NCBI GenBank assembly: GCA_902362715.1
Contig: CABIXN010000002.1
Span: 434,001 to 498,000, forward strand
Origin: Lachnospiraceae bacterium
GTDB lineage: Bacteria > Bacillota > Clostridia > Lachnospirales > Lachnospiraceae
DNA: 64,000 bases
Reading direction: 5' to 3'
Part shown: in pieces, positions 43,608 to 50,674 of the stretch
How positions within the stretch are numbered: position 1 is the first letter of the stretch
How the letters are laid out: every line of letters starts with the position of its first letter
Position numbers and translations under genes: made by a program
Notes under the pieces: generated by a model
Databases searched by the model: none
The model's input: the letters and a program-made list of their open reading frames with translations, nothing else
What the model was told of the DNA's origin: nothing

Positions 43608-43859
43608 ATGGAATCCGATAGAAGAAAAGTTTATGTTGAAGTAAATGTAACACACAGACCTGATGGAACGGCTCGTCCGAATTTCATTAAGTTTGAGAAT
43701 GATGAAAAATATGAGATAGACCGTGTAATTCAGAAATGCCGTGCGGCTTCCACTAAAGTCGGAGGAACCGGTATCCGCTACACGGTACAGATTTGCGGCA
43801 AGCCCACATTTCTGTTCGACGAAGAAAACGGAAAGTGGTTTGTAGAAGCAAAATCCTAA
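43608..43859 (+). CDS. Uncharacterised small protein (83 aa)
   Basis: ATG 43608 follows GAGGTATAG, 2 bases after the previous stop. A short beta-rich basic protein (RKVYVEVNVTHRPDGTARPN, then YTVQICGKPTFLFDEENGKW). No family is recognised. It belongs to the polymerase operon. Confidence 0.6.
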   Translation: MESDRRKVYVEVNVTHRPDGTARPNFIKFENDEKYEIDRVIQKCRAASTKVGGTGIRYTVQICGKPTFLFDEENGKWFVEAKS

Positions 43860-43878
43860 TGGTAGGAGGTTTTGTAAC

Positions 43879-44610
43879 TTGAAACGTTTATCGAGATTTG
43901 ACATCGAAGTGATTGCCGACAAGTATGTGCAGGCATATATGGCACTTCCCGATGTCCGTAACACACAAATATATAGAATTGACCCGGAGCTTCTCTTGGA
44001 GAAGGTTCTCGGTTTGAATGTCGAATACCAGCATCTATCCTATGACGGTAGCATTCTCGGAATGACCTCATTTACGGAAATGGGTGTTCAAGTATTTGAA
44101 GATGATGATAACGAAGCCTTTTTCTTTTTGGACGGGAAAACCGTTCTTGTGGAAAAGGACTTGAACTTTGACAGCAAGCTGAAAGGCAGAAAGAATTTCA
44201 CCTTAATGCACGAGGGCAGTCATCAGATATTTAAGATGTTGTTCCCGAATGATTACGGTGTAACACAGAAGTCTGCCAGAGTACATTATTACAAGGCAAA
44301 TTCCGAGAGGAATAAGCCAATATCTGATTGGGAGGAATGGCAGGCAAACACGCTTGGAGCTGCTATTCTTCTTCCTGAAAACCTCATAAAACAAGGAATG
44401 TATCTGTTCAGTCTCGGCGAAAAGATTGAATGCCTGAACAAGATATACTATCCGAGTGTATATAAAAGGTTTGACGCACTTGCGGATTTTTTAGGGTGTT
44501 CCAAAAAGGCTCTTGCCATACGAATGAAACAGCTCGGACTTTTGAAACAGGAGTATCTTGATAATCCTTTTGATTTGGTTACGGTTTATCCGGAGGTGAG
44601 CGAGCTATGA
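43879..44610 (+). CDS. Second ImmA/IrrE-type metallopeptidase (243 aa)
   Basis: A TTG start after TAGGAGG. The motif FTLMHEGSHQIFK (about residues 108-120) is the HExxH zinc site, with a downstream WQANTLGAAILLP segment typical of the family, and a C-terminal helical domain (DALADFLGCSKKALAIRMKQL) that looks like a helix-turn-helix. It differs clearly from the ImmA-like protein at 40865 and may cleave another regulator of the element. Confidence 0.82.
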   Translation: MKRLSRFDIEVIADKYVQAYMALPDVRNTQIYRIDPELLLEKVLGLNVEYQHLSYDGSILGMTSFTEMGVQVFEDDDNEAFFFLDGKTVLVEKDLNFDSKLKGRKNFTLMHEGSHQIFKMLFPNDYGVTQKSARVHYYKANSERNKPISDWEEWQANTLGAAILLPENLIKQGMYLFSLGEKIECLNKIYYPSVYKRFDALADFLGCSKKALAIRMKQLGLLKQEYLDNPFDLVTVYPEVSEL

Positions 44611-44804
44611 AATCGTTGGAACAAAAGATAATCGTAAGGTGCAAAAACTGTGGCTGGCGTATTTTTGACAAGGTAACAATGACAACAGGCGTTATTGAAC
44701 TGAAATGCCCAAACTGCCACAGAGTAGTAGAGGTTGACCTTTCCCTACGCAAAGGAATGGTCAAGTACAGATTAGTAAAGAACGATAACAGAGCGAACAA
44801 TTAA
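44607..44804 (+). CDS. Com-like zinc-ribbon protein (65 aa)
   Basis: CCGGAGGTG precedes the ATG, which overlaps the previous stop. Two cysteine pairs (RCKNCGW and KCPNCH) about 20 residues apart form a zinc ribbon like that of phage Mu Com, an RNA-binding translational activator. An RNA-binding regulatory role is plausible, and a structured RNA element follows at once. Confidence 0.75.
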   Translation: MKSLEQKIIVRCKNCGWRIFDKVTMTTGVIELKCPNCHRVVEVDLSLRKGMVKYRLVKNDNRANN

Positions 44805-44810
44805 ATATCG

Positions 44811-44924
44811 GGCAGATGTACCGAGCCACGAGTCCTTGAGCGAAAGCTCCTGAGTCATCAAATTGCCGGACGCTGAGAATTAAGGGATAGAAATATCCTA
44901 ATGTTCTTGGTGTCCGGCTTTTTT
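44811..44924 (+). ncRNA. Structured RNA / attenuator-like leader before the sigma-like gene
   Basis: Elements in order: GGCAGATG (44811), a GAGC-GAAA-GCTC tetraloop hairpin (44838-44849), CATC..TGCC (44856-44867) that can pair with the first element, and a terminator GCCGGAC / GTCCGGC (44865-44871, 44912-44918) with TTTTTT. The TGCC that pairs upstream overlaps the terminator stem, so the two folds exclude each other, as in transcription attenuators. The remaining 120 bases to the next gene contain an A/T-rich inverted repeat (AATCTCC / GGAGATT). Confidence 0.5.
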
Positions 44925-45048
44925 GTCGCTCCCGAAAGGAGCAAGACCGTGACATATAAGTGGCTGGCATATATCGCCAAGTATCCGTAATCTCCGAATT
45001 TTTGATTTCAACCAAATTCAAAAATTCAAATTCAAGGAGATTACGACA

Positions 45049-45633
45049 ATGACAAAACTTACATTAGAACAACAGGAATTATTATTTACGAATGACTGCA
45101 AGCTCATCAACTTGCGGTATGAATATCACGGTTACACCGGCTCGGAGAAATGGGCGATTGTAACAGAACTGGCGGAAGAAGAACTGTGGGTAAAATACCC
45201 TGATGTTATCCGTCGGTACACTCCGTTCATTCTGCTTTCTATGGCTCAGGGCGAAGTGATTGACGAGTCATACAGAAACAACGATAAGTACGAAAAGCGA
45301 GCAAAAAGAACAATCGATGTGTATGGGTATGAAGATGACATCTCTGAACAATTCCACCGGGAACTGATTACTCCGTTTGTTGACCCGTTTGAGCAAGCGG
45401 AGGAAGAACGGATTGAGGAAGAAAAGGAACAGCTCCGTCAGTTAGAAATTGCGAAAGTCAGAAAGGTATTGGAAATGCTGAAACCTGTTCAGAGAGAAAG
45501 ACTGATTAAAGCGATTTTATTAGGTATGAGTTCAAGAAAAATCGCAAAGGAAGAAGGCGTATATTACAGCGTTGTAGATAAGTCGATTGCTGCCGCAAGA
45601 AAAAATTTCAAGAAATTTTATGAAAACCTCTGA
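45049..45633 (+). CDS. Sigma-70-like / region-4 HTH protein (194 aa)
   Basis: AAGGAGA precedes the ATG. The C-terminal 60 residues (EMLKPVQRERLIKAILLGMS, then SRKIAKEEGVYYSVVDKSIAAARK) are a sigma region-4-like helix-turn-helix; the N-terminal part is an acidic, Tyr-rich region without a clear region 2. Such sigma-like proteins are standard in Clostridia ICEs upstream of the excision genes and probably activate an element promoter. Confidence 0.75.
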   Translation: MTKLTLEQQELLFTNDCKLINLRYEYHGYTGSEKWAIVTELAEEELWVKYPDVIRRYTPFILLSMAQGEVIDESYRNNDKYEKRAKRTIDVYGYEDDISEQFHRELITPFVDPFEQAEEERIEEEKEQLRQLEIAKVRKVLEMLKPVQRERLIKAILLGMSSRKIAKEEGVYYSVVDKSIAAARKNFKKFYENL

Positions 45634-45641
45634 TTTTGGGT

Positions 45642-45707
45642 GTGCATTTTGACCCCCTTTGTCCAAATGAGTGAAGGGGTTATTTCAATTCCGGATAAGA
45701 AATGCAC
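45642..45707 (+). other. Nested-stem structure between sigma-like and MazF-like genes
   Basis: Outer arms GTGCATTT (45642-45649) and AAATGCAC (45700-45707) are perfectly complementary; inside them ACCCCCTTT and AAGGGGT form a second stem. I recall similar TTTGACCCCC..GGGGTTATTTC arrangements after sigma-like genes of related elements. It may be a DNA site or an mRNA structure; no T run follows. Confidence 0.5.
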
Positions 45708-45742
45708 TTTCAAAACTAAATGAACAGAGAGGTTATACATAA

Positions 45743-46306
45743 ATGCAGAGAAAAGAAATTCAGCGTGGAGATTTATTCTACTACGATTTTGGAAAAAGAG
45801 AGGGGTCTGTCCAGTCGGGAGAGAGACCTGTAATGGTAATTCAGGCGGACAACTTTAATGCAAATGCTCCGACAATTATTGTTGCTGCTGTTACGGCTGT
45901 GATGAAAAAGAAGTATCTTCCTTCACACATCATTTTGGGTGAGGACTTCGGTCTGAAGAAGCCGTCAATGGTTCTTCTTGAACAGATACAAACCGTCAAT
46001 AAGGACGAACTGACAGACTACATTGGTTCGGTAAACGACGAAAGGCTTTGGAAGCAAATTAACGCAGCTCTTAAAAAGACTTTCGGTTTATGGATTTACA
46101 ACACAGACAGAAACGGAGATGTTCGCTGCTTATGTCCCAAGTGCCTGAGCGACTATATCCACGACCCGAATTATGTTGTCAGGCGTCTTGACCTTTTTGC
46201 GAAAAGCAAAGACAACTGCGATAAGTGCAATAACAGCGGTTGGGATTATATCGTTTATGACAAACGCACCTCGGTCAAAGGAAAGGGGTGCAGGAATGTC
46301 AAATAG
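45743..46306 (+). CDS. MazF/PemK-like toxin fold with C-terminal zinc ribbon (187 aa)
   Basis: Residues 1-110 fit the MazF/PemK fold (RGDLFYYDFGKREGSVQSGE, RPVMVIQADNFN, PTIIVAAVTA, SMVLLEQIQTVNKDEL, YIGSV). From about 130 a zinc-ribbon-like tail follows with two CxxC pairs (CLCPKC and CDKCNNSGW). No antitoxin gene is adjacent: the gene before is the sigma-like factor and the gene after an excisionase-like protein. It could be an orphan toxin or a domesticated RNA-binding regulator. Confidence 0.75.
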   Translation: MQRKEIQRGDLFYYDFGKREGSVQSGERPVMVIQADNFNANAPTIIVAAVTAVMKKKYLPSHIILGEDFGLKKPSMVLLEQIQTVNKDELTDYIGSVNDERLWKQINAALKKTFGLWIYNTDRNGDVRCLCPKCLSDYIHDPNYVVRRLDLFAKSKDNCDKCNNSGWDYIVYDKRTSVKGKGCRNVK

Positions 46307-46517
46307 CAGTGAAAAGAAGAAGCGTTACGATATTCCTCTTTGGTGTAAACCAAACCTGTCTATTGAGGAGGCGGCAGCTTATTCCGGTATTGGAATGGGA
46401 AAACTCTATGAAATGACGGAAAGTCAGGATTGTCCTTTTGTTCTTTGGATTGGTAGCAGAAGAATGATTAAAAGGAAAGTCTTTGACGAATTTATCGAAA
46501 GGCAATACTCGATTTAA
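46296..46517 (+). CDS. Excisionase-like protein 1 (73 aa)
   Basis: ATG 46296 follows AAAGGGGTG and overlaps the end of the MazF-like gene. The winged-helix pattern LSIEEAAAYSGIGMGKLYEM, then CPFVLWIGSRRMIKRKVFDE is that of Tn916-type Xis, which bends DNA at the element ends and directs the integrase to excision. It is the first of four related genes in tandem. Confidence 0.85.
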   Translation: MSNSSEKKKRYDIPLWCKPNLSIEEAAAYSGIGMGKLYEMTESQDCPFVLWIGSRRMIKRKVFDEFIERQYSI

Positions 46518-46527
46518 GAAAAAAGTC

Positions 46528-46574
46528 AAGTCTGCGATGAGCCGATTCGCATAATTGGCTTACCGCAGACTTTT
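46528..46574 (+). terminator. Long hairpin between excisionase-like genes 1 and 2
   Basis: AAGTCTGCGATGAGCC / GGCTTACCGCAGACTT with few mismatches, then TTTTG. It probably ends or weakens transcription between the first excisionase-like gene and the other three. Confidence 0.6.
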
Positions 46575-46613
46575 GAGTATGCTGTAATCACCAAAGGAAG
46601 GAGGTTACAGCGT

Positions 46614-46835
46614 ATGTCTGACAAACAGCTTAAATCCAATATGCCGAGTGTCCCAATTTGGAAGAAAATGAATCTTACGGTTGAAGAAGCTTCGGAATAT
46701 TCGGGCATTGGCACATCAAAGATAAAAGAACTATCGAATAGCGAAGATTGTCCTTTCGTTCTTTGGAACGGAGCAAAGCGATTGATTAAAAGAAAACAAT
46801 TTGAGGAATACCTGTCATCGCAGTATTCCCTCTGA
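46614..46835 (+). CDS. Excisionase-like protein 2 (73 aa)
   Basis: AAGGAGG precedes the ATG. The family pattern LTVEEASEYSGIGTSKIKEL, then CPFVLWNGAKRLIKRKQFEE is kept. Relative to copy 1, the recognition segment reads SGIGTSKIKELSNSED, so DNA specificity may differ. Confidence 0.85.
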   Translation: MSDKQLKSNMPSVPIWKKMNLTVEEASEYSGIGTSKIKELSNSEDCPFVLWNGAKRLIKRKQFEEYLSSQYSL

Positions 46836-46848
46836 CGGAGGTGGTGTT

Positions 46849-47085
46849 ATGGGAAATAAGCAGACTGAATTGAATAATTCAGGCAATCGGGTGGAAACCG
46901 TGCCGGTTTGGGTTAAGCCTTACCTTACGATTGATGAAGCGACCGCTTACACAGGCATAGGCAGAGACAAACTTTATGAGATGACAAGCCAAGAAAAATG
47001 TTCGTTCGTGCTGTGGGTAGGAAACAGACGAATGATTAAGAGACGAGTTTTTGATGAGTACATTGAGAAAATGTACTCAATATAG
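46849..47085 (+). CDS. Excisionase-like protein 3 (78 aa)
   Basis: ATG 46849 is chosen for its GGAGGTG box; an upstream frame has none. The pattern LTIDEATAYTGIGRDKLYEM, then CSFVLWVGNRRMIKRRVFDE is closest to copy 1. The N-terminal extension (NKQTELNNSGNRVETVPVW) is longer than in the other copies. Confidence 0.85.
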   Translation: MGNKQTELNNSGNRVETVPVWVKPYLTIDEATAYTGIGRDKLYEMTSQEKCSFVLWVGNRRMIKRRVFDEYIEKMYSI

Positions 47086-47097
47086 GAAGGAGGGCTT

Positions 47098-47337
47098 ATG
47101 GACAACGGTGTTTTAGCTTACAGAGCCTTACTCGAAAAGCGTAAAGAAAAAGCTCCCTTTTGGGAGAAGAATGTTTTAACTGTTGAGGAAGCAGCCGAGT
47201 ACACCGGTATAGGTAGGACAAAAATCAGGCAAATCATAATGAAGGGTGATTGTCCCTTTGCTGTCACTAACGGTGTTCAGGTCTGTGTAATCCGAGACAA
47301 ATTTATTGATTATCTTGATAAGCAATTTCGCATTTAA
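47098..47337 (+). CDS. Excisionase-like protein 4 (79 aa)
   Basis: AAGGAGGGC precedes the ATG. The pattern LTVEEAAEYTGIGRTKIRQI, then CPFAVTNGVQVCVIRDKFID is the most diverged: the usual R(R/M)IKR of the wing is replaced by VQVCVIR. As the copy nearest to int it is the likely true Xis. The integrase gene follows after 13 bases. Confidence 0.85.
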   Translation: MDNGVLAYRALLEKRKEKAPFWEKNVLTVEEAAEYTGIGRTKIRQIIMKGDCPFAVTNGVQVCVIRDKFIDYLDKQFRI

Positions 47338-47350
47338 GGGAGGAAAAATT

Positions 47351-48604
47351 ATGCCAAGAACAAAAAGAAAAGACAAATCAAGAGTAGTGCTTCGTACAGG
47401 CGAATCACAGAGAGCCGATGGTACATACCATTTCAGTTGGACGGACGCCAACCACAAAAGGCGTTATGTGTATGCCAAGACACTTGATGAACTGCGATAC
47501 AAAGAGGAACAAATCGCAAAAGACAAGAGCGATGGCATTAAGGCAGAAGCTCGTTACACAACGGTCAATGACATATATGAGCTTTGGAAGGATTTGAAGC
47601 GAGGACTGAAAAACAACACCTTTGAAAACTACAAGTATATGTATGAGACCTTTGTCCGTCATCAGATAGGCTCAAAGACTGTATCTTCTCTGAGAAAAAC
47701 AGATATAAAGAGGTTCTATAATTACCTTGCAGACGAACGCCATCTAAAGCCAGCGACCATTGATAATATTCATACGGTTCTCCATCAGATTTTGGATATG
47801 GCGGTCGATGATGACTACATCAGGAATAACCCGTCAAACAATGTGCTTAAAGAGTTGAAACAGTCCCATTGTTTTCAGACCGAGAAGCGTAGAGCCTTAA
47901 CAAAGCCGGAGCAGGAGTTGTTTCTTGACTATCTGAAAAACTCTCCTACATCAAAGTATTGGTATCCGGTGTTTGCGGTTATGATTGGTACGGGACTTCG
48001 TGTTGGAGAGGTTACAGGGTTAAGATGGTGCGATATTGATTTGGAAGAAGGTATCATTGATTTGAACCACACGCTGGTTTACTATGACCACCGTACTGAG
48101 GGCAGTAAGCGTGGCTGTTACTTCAATGTTAATACGACCAAAACCCCGGCAGGAAGAAGAAAAGTGCCTATGCTCGGTTTCGTCAAAGAAGCATTCTTAA
48201 TGGAAAAGGAAAGGCAGGAACTGCTCGACCTTCACTGCGAAGCGACTGTCGATGGATATACCGATTTTATCTTCATCAACCGTTTTGGTCAGCCGCAACA
48301 TCAGGCAACCCTGAACAAAGCAATCCGCCGCATTATCCGTGACTGCAACGACGAGCAGTTATTGAAAGATGAAAACGCAGAAGTATTGCTCCCGCATTTT
48401 AGCTGTCATTCTTTAAGGCACACTTTCACAACAAGAATGTGCGAAGCAGGGGTAAATGTTAAGGTCATTCAGGACACGCTCGGTCATAAAGATATTTCAA
48501 CTACGCTTAACATCTATACCGATGTAACGAAGGAACTGAGGAAGTCCGAATTTGAAGGTCTTGACTCCTACTTCAAAAATGAGTATAATAAAGTGTCAGT
48601 TTGA
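47351..48604 (+). CDS. int: Tn916-family tyrosine integrase (417 aa)
   Basis: GGGAGGAAAA precedes ATG 47351. It has an N-terminal arm-binding domain (SQRADGTYHFSWTDANHKRRYVYAKTLDELRYKE), a SAM-like core-binding domain and a catalytic domain with Arg in GTGLRVGEVTGLRW (about 215), HSLRHTFTTRM (about 354) and LGHKDISTTLNIYTDV with the nucleophilic Tyr (about 389). It catalyses integration and excision of the ICE. The element end must lie shortly downstream. Confidence 0.95.
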   Translation: MPRTKRKDKSRVVLRTGESQRADGTYHFSWTDANHKRRYVYAKTLDELRYKEEQIAKDKSDGIKAEARYTTVNDIYELWKDLKRGLKNNTFENYKYMYETFVRHQIGSKTVSSLRKTDIKRFYNYLADERHLKPATIDNIHTVLHQILDMAVDDDYIRNNPSNNVLKELKQSHCFQTEKRRALTKPEQELFLDYLKNSPTSKYWYPVFAVMIGTGLRVGEVTGLRWCDIDLEEGIIDLNHTLVYYDHRTEGSKRGCYFNVNTTKTPAGRRKVPMLGFVKEAFLMEKERQELLDLHCEATVDGYTDFIFINRFGQPQHQATLNKAIRRIIRDCNDEQLLKDENAEVLLPHFSCHSLRHTFTTRMCEAGVNVKVIQDTLGHKDISTTLNIYTDVTKELRKSEFEGLDSYFKNEYNKVSV

Positions 48605-48801
48605 CAGATTAAATTGATACGGACTTCATAGTTGGTGGATTAGAGCATTTACATCATTTACATCAATTTTTACACAAAGCCCCCACGAAACTAATCGAAA
48701 ATAAAGTAAAGTAGGATTTTGAAAAAATCTGATTTGCGACTTATTTTGAACTATGTTGGGTTATAGCAAGAATTGAAACGATGTCCTAAATCGTCCCCAC
48801 A
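48605..48801. other. Right end of the ICE (attR region) with arm-type repeats
   Basis: The region after int has no gene. It contains TTTACATCA twice in direct repeat (about 48649-48667) followed by TTTTTACAC, and inverted counterparts GTGTAAAT and AATGATGTAAAAA at about 48820-48845, inside the next reading frame. These could be integrase or excisionase arm sites. The core crossover sequence cannot be fixed without the left end. Confidence 0.5.
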
Positions 48802-49272
48802 ATGAAGTCCTTAAATGGTGTAAATGCGAAAAATGATGTAAAAAAATCAGCTCCTGAAGCGGCAGAAAAAAGTGTAGAATCAGAGCCTGAGAAGATTGAT
48901 TTCTCTAAGGTAAAGATTGAGCCTCTCTTTGAGGAAATGGTTGATTTTGATACCTTTGCAAAGTCTGATTTCCGTGCCGTAAAGGTGAAAGAGTGCGAGG
49001 CAGTGAAAAAGAGCAAAAAGCTTTTAAAATTCGTGCTTGATGACGGAACAGGCACAGACAGAGTGATTTTAAGCGGTATTCACGAGTATTACGAGCCGGA
49101 AGAACTGATCGGCAAGACCTGTATCGCTATCACAAACCTGCCGCCGAGACCGATGATGGGCATTGATTCCTGCGGTATGCTGATTTCAGCAGTACACGAA
49201 GAAGACGGTCGTGAAGGACTCAATCTTTTGATGGTGGATGACAGAATTCCGGCAGGAGCAAAGCTGTATTAA
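48802..49272 (+). CDS. metG: C-terminal tRNA-binding domain of methionyl-tRNA synthetase, separated from its catalytic part (156 aa)
   Basis: Residues about 45-156 fit the EMAP/Arc1p-like tRNA-binding domain of MetG (FDTFAKSDFRAVKVKECEAV, KSKKLLKFVLDDG, VILSGIHEYYEPEELIGKT, GMLISA). The preceding Ala/Glu/Lys linker is like the one that joins it to the MetG catalytic part. An in-frame TAA stands 12 bases before ATG 48802 and no ribosome box is seen, so this is either a MetG gene cut by ICE insertion or a stand-alone domain. Base use differs from the ICE cargo. Confidence 0.75.
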   Translation: MKSLNGVNAKNDVKKSAPEAAEKSVESEPEKIDFSKVKIEPLFEEMVDFDTFAKSDFRAVKVKECEAVKKSKKLLKFVLDDGTGTDRVILSGIHEYYEPEELIGKTCIAITNLPPRPMMGIDSCGMLISAVHEEDGREGLNLLMVDDRIPAGAKLY

Positions 49273-49789
49273 GGTGAGAAAATGAGCCTTGCGGCGGTGT
49301 GCGCTTGCGAACACCGACATAAGGCGAAAAACACAGGTTGACGACAGTCGACCTGATGTACGGATGTACCGTTTTGCCTTGTAAAACGGGATGTACTTCA
49401 TTTTGAAAAAAGGCTCAAAATTTACATCTTACATCATTTGATGCCCGAATATGTGCAGAGTCCAAAAAATCGCATAATTTGGAGCATCCGCAGGAAAACA
49501 AGCACGAGCGCAGCGAAGTATTTGTTTTCACCGGATGCGACAACGACAAAATCATAGAGTGCATAAGCACGGCAACTGCGAAGCAGTTGGATTTTGGAGT
49601 ATAGATAAAGACAGACCTTGAGAGAGTAACATCTTTCAAGGTCTTTTTTCGTTTGTGGGGATATTCGCAAACTACATTGCTTTCAGAATGGGATTATTGC
49701 TTTACCATTTGCTTATTTTAATTTTGCTGTTGTATTTTACGACAAATAATAGCATAATAATTACAGCGAACTTGAAGGGAGCGAGTATT
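49273..49789. other. Gene-free stretch after the metG fragment
   Basis: No supported gene in 517 bases. It holds several GATGTAC repeats (49350-49400), a segment AAATTTACATCTTACATCATTT near 49418-49440 similar to the repeats at the ICE end, the inverted pair CAACTGC / GCAGTTG (49572-49589), and a terminator at 49614-49649. Confidence 0.5.
49614..49649 (+). terminator. Rho-independent terminator
   Basis: GACCTTGAGAGA / TCTTTCAAGGTC with one mismatch and seven T residues. It probably ended the original metG transcript. Confidence 0.8.
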
Positions 49790-50044
49790 ATGCCAAATAT
49801 TAAACCAGTATCTGATTTGAGAAACTACACGGAAGTATTACGGGATATTGCCGTTGGAGAGCCGGTGTTCCTCACAAAAAACGGCAGAGGCAGATACGTC
49901 ATTCTTGATATAGAGGAATATGAGAGAACAGAAGCGGCGTTGAAATTGATGGGCGAGCTTGCTAAGGGTGAGAGTTCTGCACAGGAAAAAGGCTGGACAG
50001 ATCTTGCCGAAGTAGAAAAAATGCTCGGTGTTGCCAATGGTTAA
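49790..50044 (+). CDS. Phd/YefM-type antitoxin (84 aa)
   Basis: GAAGGGAGCG precedes ATG 49790. The sequence MPNIKPVSDLRNYTEVLRDI, VFLTKNGRGRYVILDIEEYER is the conserved Phd/YefM fold, with a C-terminal toxin-binding helix. Its stop overlaps the start of a broken toxin gene, so the antitoxin now lacks an active partner here. Confidence 0.88.
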   Translation: MPNIKPVSDLRNYTEVLRDIAVGEPVFLTKNGRGRYVILDIEEYERTEAALKLMGELAKGESSAQEKGWTDLAEVEKMLGVANG

Positions 50045-50200
50045 GGTACAGTTTTCCTCTGAAGCGATTACCGCTTTCTTGTATGCGGTAACTATACGGC
50101 TTTCTACCGTTTTGAAAATAACACTGTGCAGATTGGCCGAGTCCTTTATGGACGAAGAAACTTTATGCGGATTCTGTTTGGAGAGCCAAACGACAATTAA
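50037..50200 (+). pseudogene. RelE/ParE-type toxin with internal deletion and frameshift
   Basis: It starts as MVKVQFSSEA in the frame beginning at 50037. After the GCGAT that follows, the reading frame changes and the typical toxin C-terminus appears: YRFLVCGNYTAFYRFENNT, then VQIGRVLYGRRNFMRILFG and a stop at 50200. About 50 residues of the central part are missing, so no working toxin can be made. Confidence 0.75.
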
Positions 50201-50222
50201 ATATCAATTTTATAGCGAATGA

Positions 50223-50252
50223 ATCGTCATCTGAAAGGGTGGCGATTTTTTT
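50223..50252 (+). terminator. Terminator after the antitoxin-toxin remnant
   Basis: ATCGTCA / TGGCGAT with a ten-base loop and seven T residues. Both arms resemble those of the terminator at 23797, after the nucleotidyltransferase gene. Confidence 0.75.
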
Positions 50253-50270
50253 GCTTATCAGGAGAACGCA

Positions 50271-50580
50271 ATGAAACGGATGTACGACAAATTCAGGGGC
50301 TATACCATTTAAAGATGGCGAGTGCAGCTATTGTCTGTATTATGGAGGGCGGCGAAAAGGCAAACCGAAGTTAAGAGGGATGTGCATTTTGGTGCTGCGT
50401 CCTTTGCAGCACTGGGCTTTATTAAATATAACGGAACGACCGCAGAAAAATTCATTTATGTGTGGCTCAAGTCGGAGTTTCTTAAGCCGAAGAAACTCAC
50501 TTTCCGTTCAACCAATCTCTACTATGAGCTGTTAAAGTCAAGTATGGAAACAAAAATAAAGGAGCGCTTAGTTGTGGCGT
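50271..50580 (+). pseudogene. Relic of a second ICE: Cys-rich protein fused to PrgI
   Basis: Starts as MKRMYDKFRGYT with GGAGAACGCA before the ATG, then a 2-base deletion shifts the frame. The neighbouring frame continues with PFKDGECSYCLYYGGRRKGK, the Cys cluster of the protein encoded at 22478. After TGTGCATTTT the frame changes into GAASFAALGFIKYNGTTAEK and FRSTNLYYELLKSS, the second half of PrgI (compare 22663). In the intact ICE the two genes are adjacent, so an internal deletion joined them. Confidence 0.8.
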
Positions 50581-50674
50581 TAAATTATCCGGAAATAAAT
50601 CTTTTGTTTCTTTATGAAATCTTCAAATTCATACGGTATCCTTTCTTTGAAATCGAAAGAAAGGACACATTACT

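Noticed and set aside
44825..44862. Hammerhead-ribozyme-like bases (GAAA and CTGAGTC) in the leader before the sigma-like gene
   Set aside because: The conserved CTGANGA core is absent and the stems do not form a hammerhead; an attenuator reading fits better.
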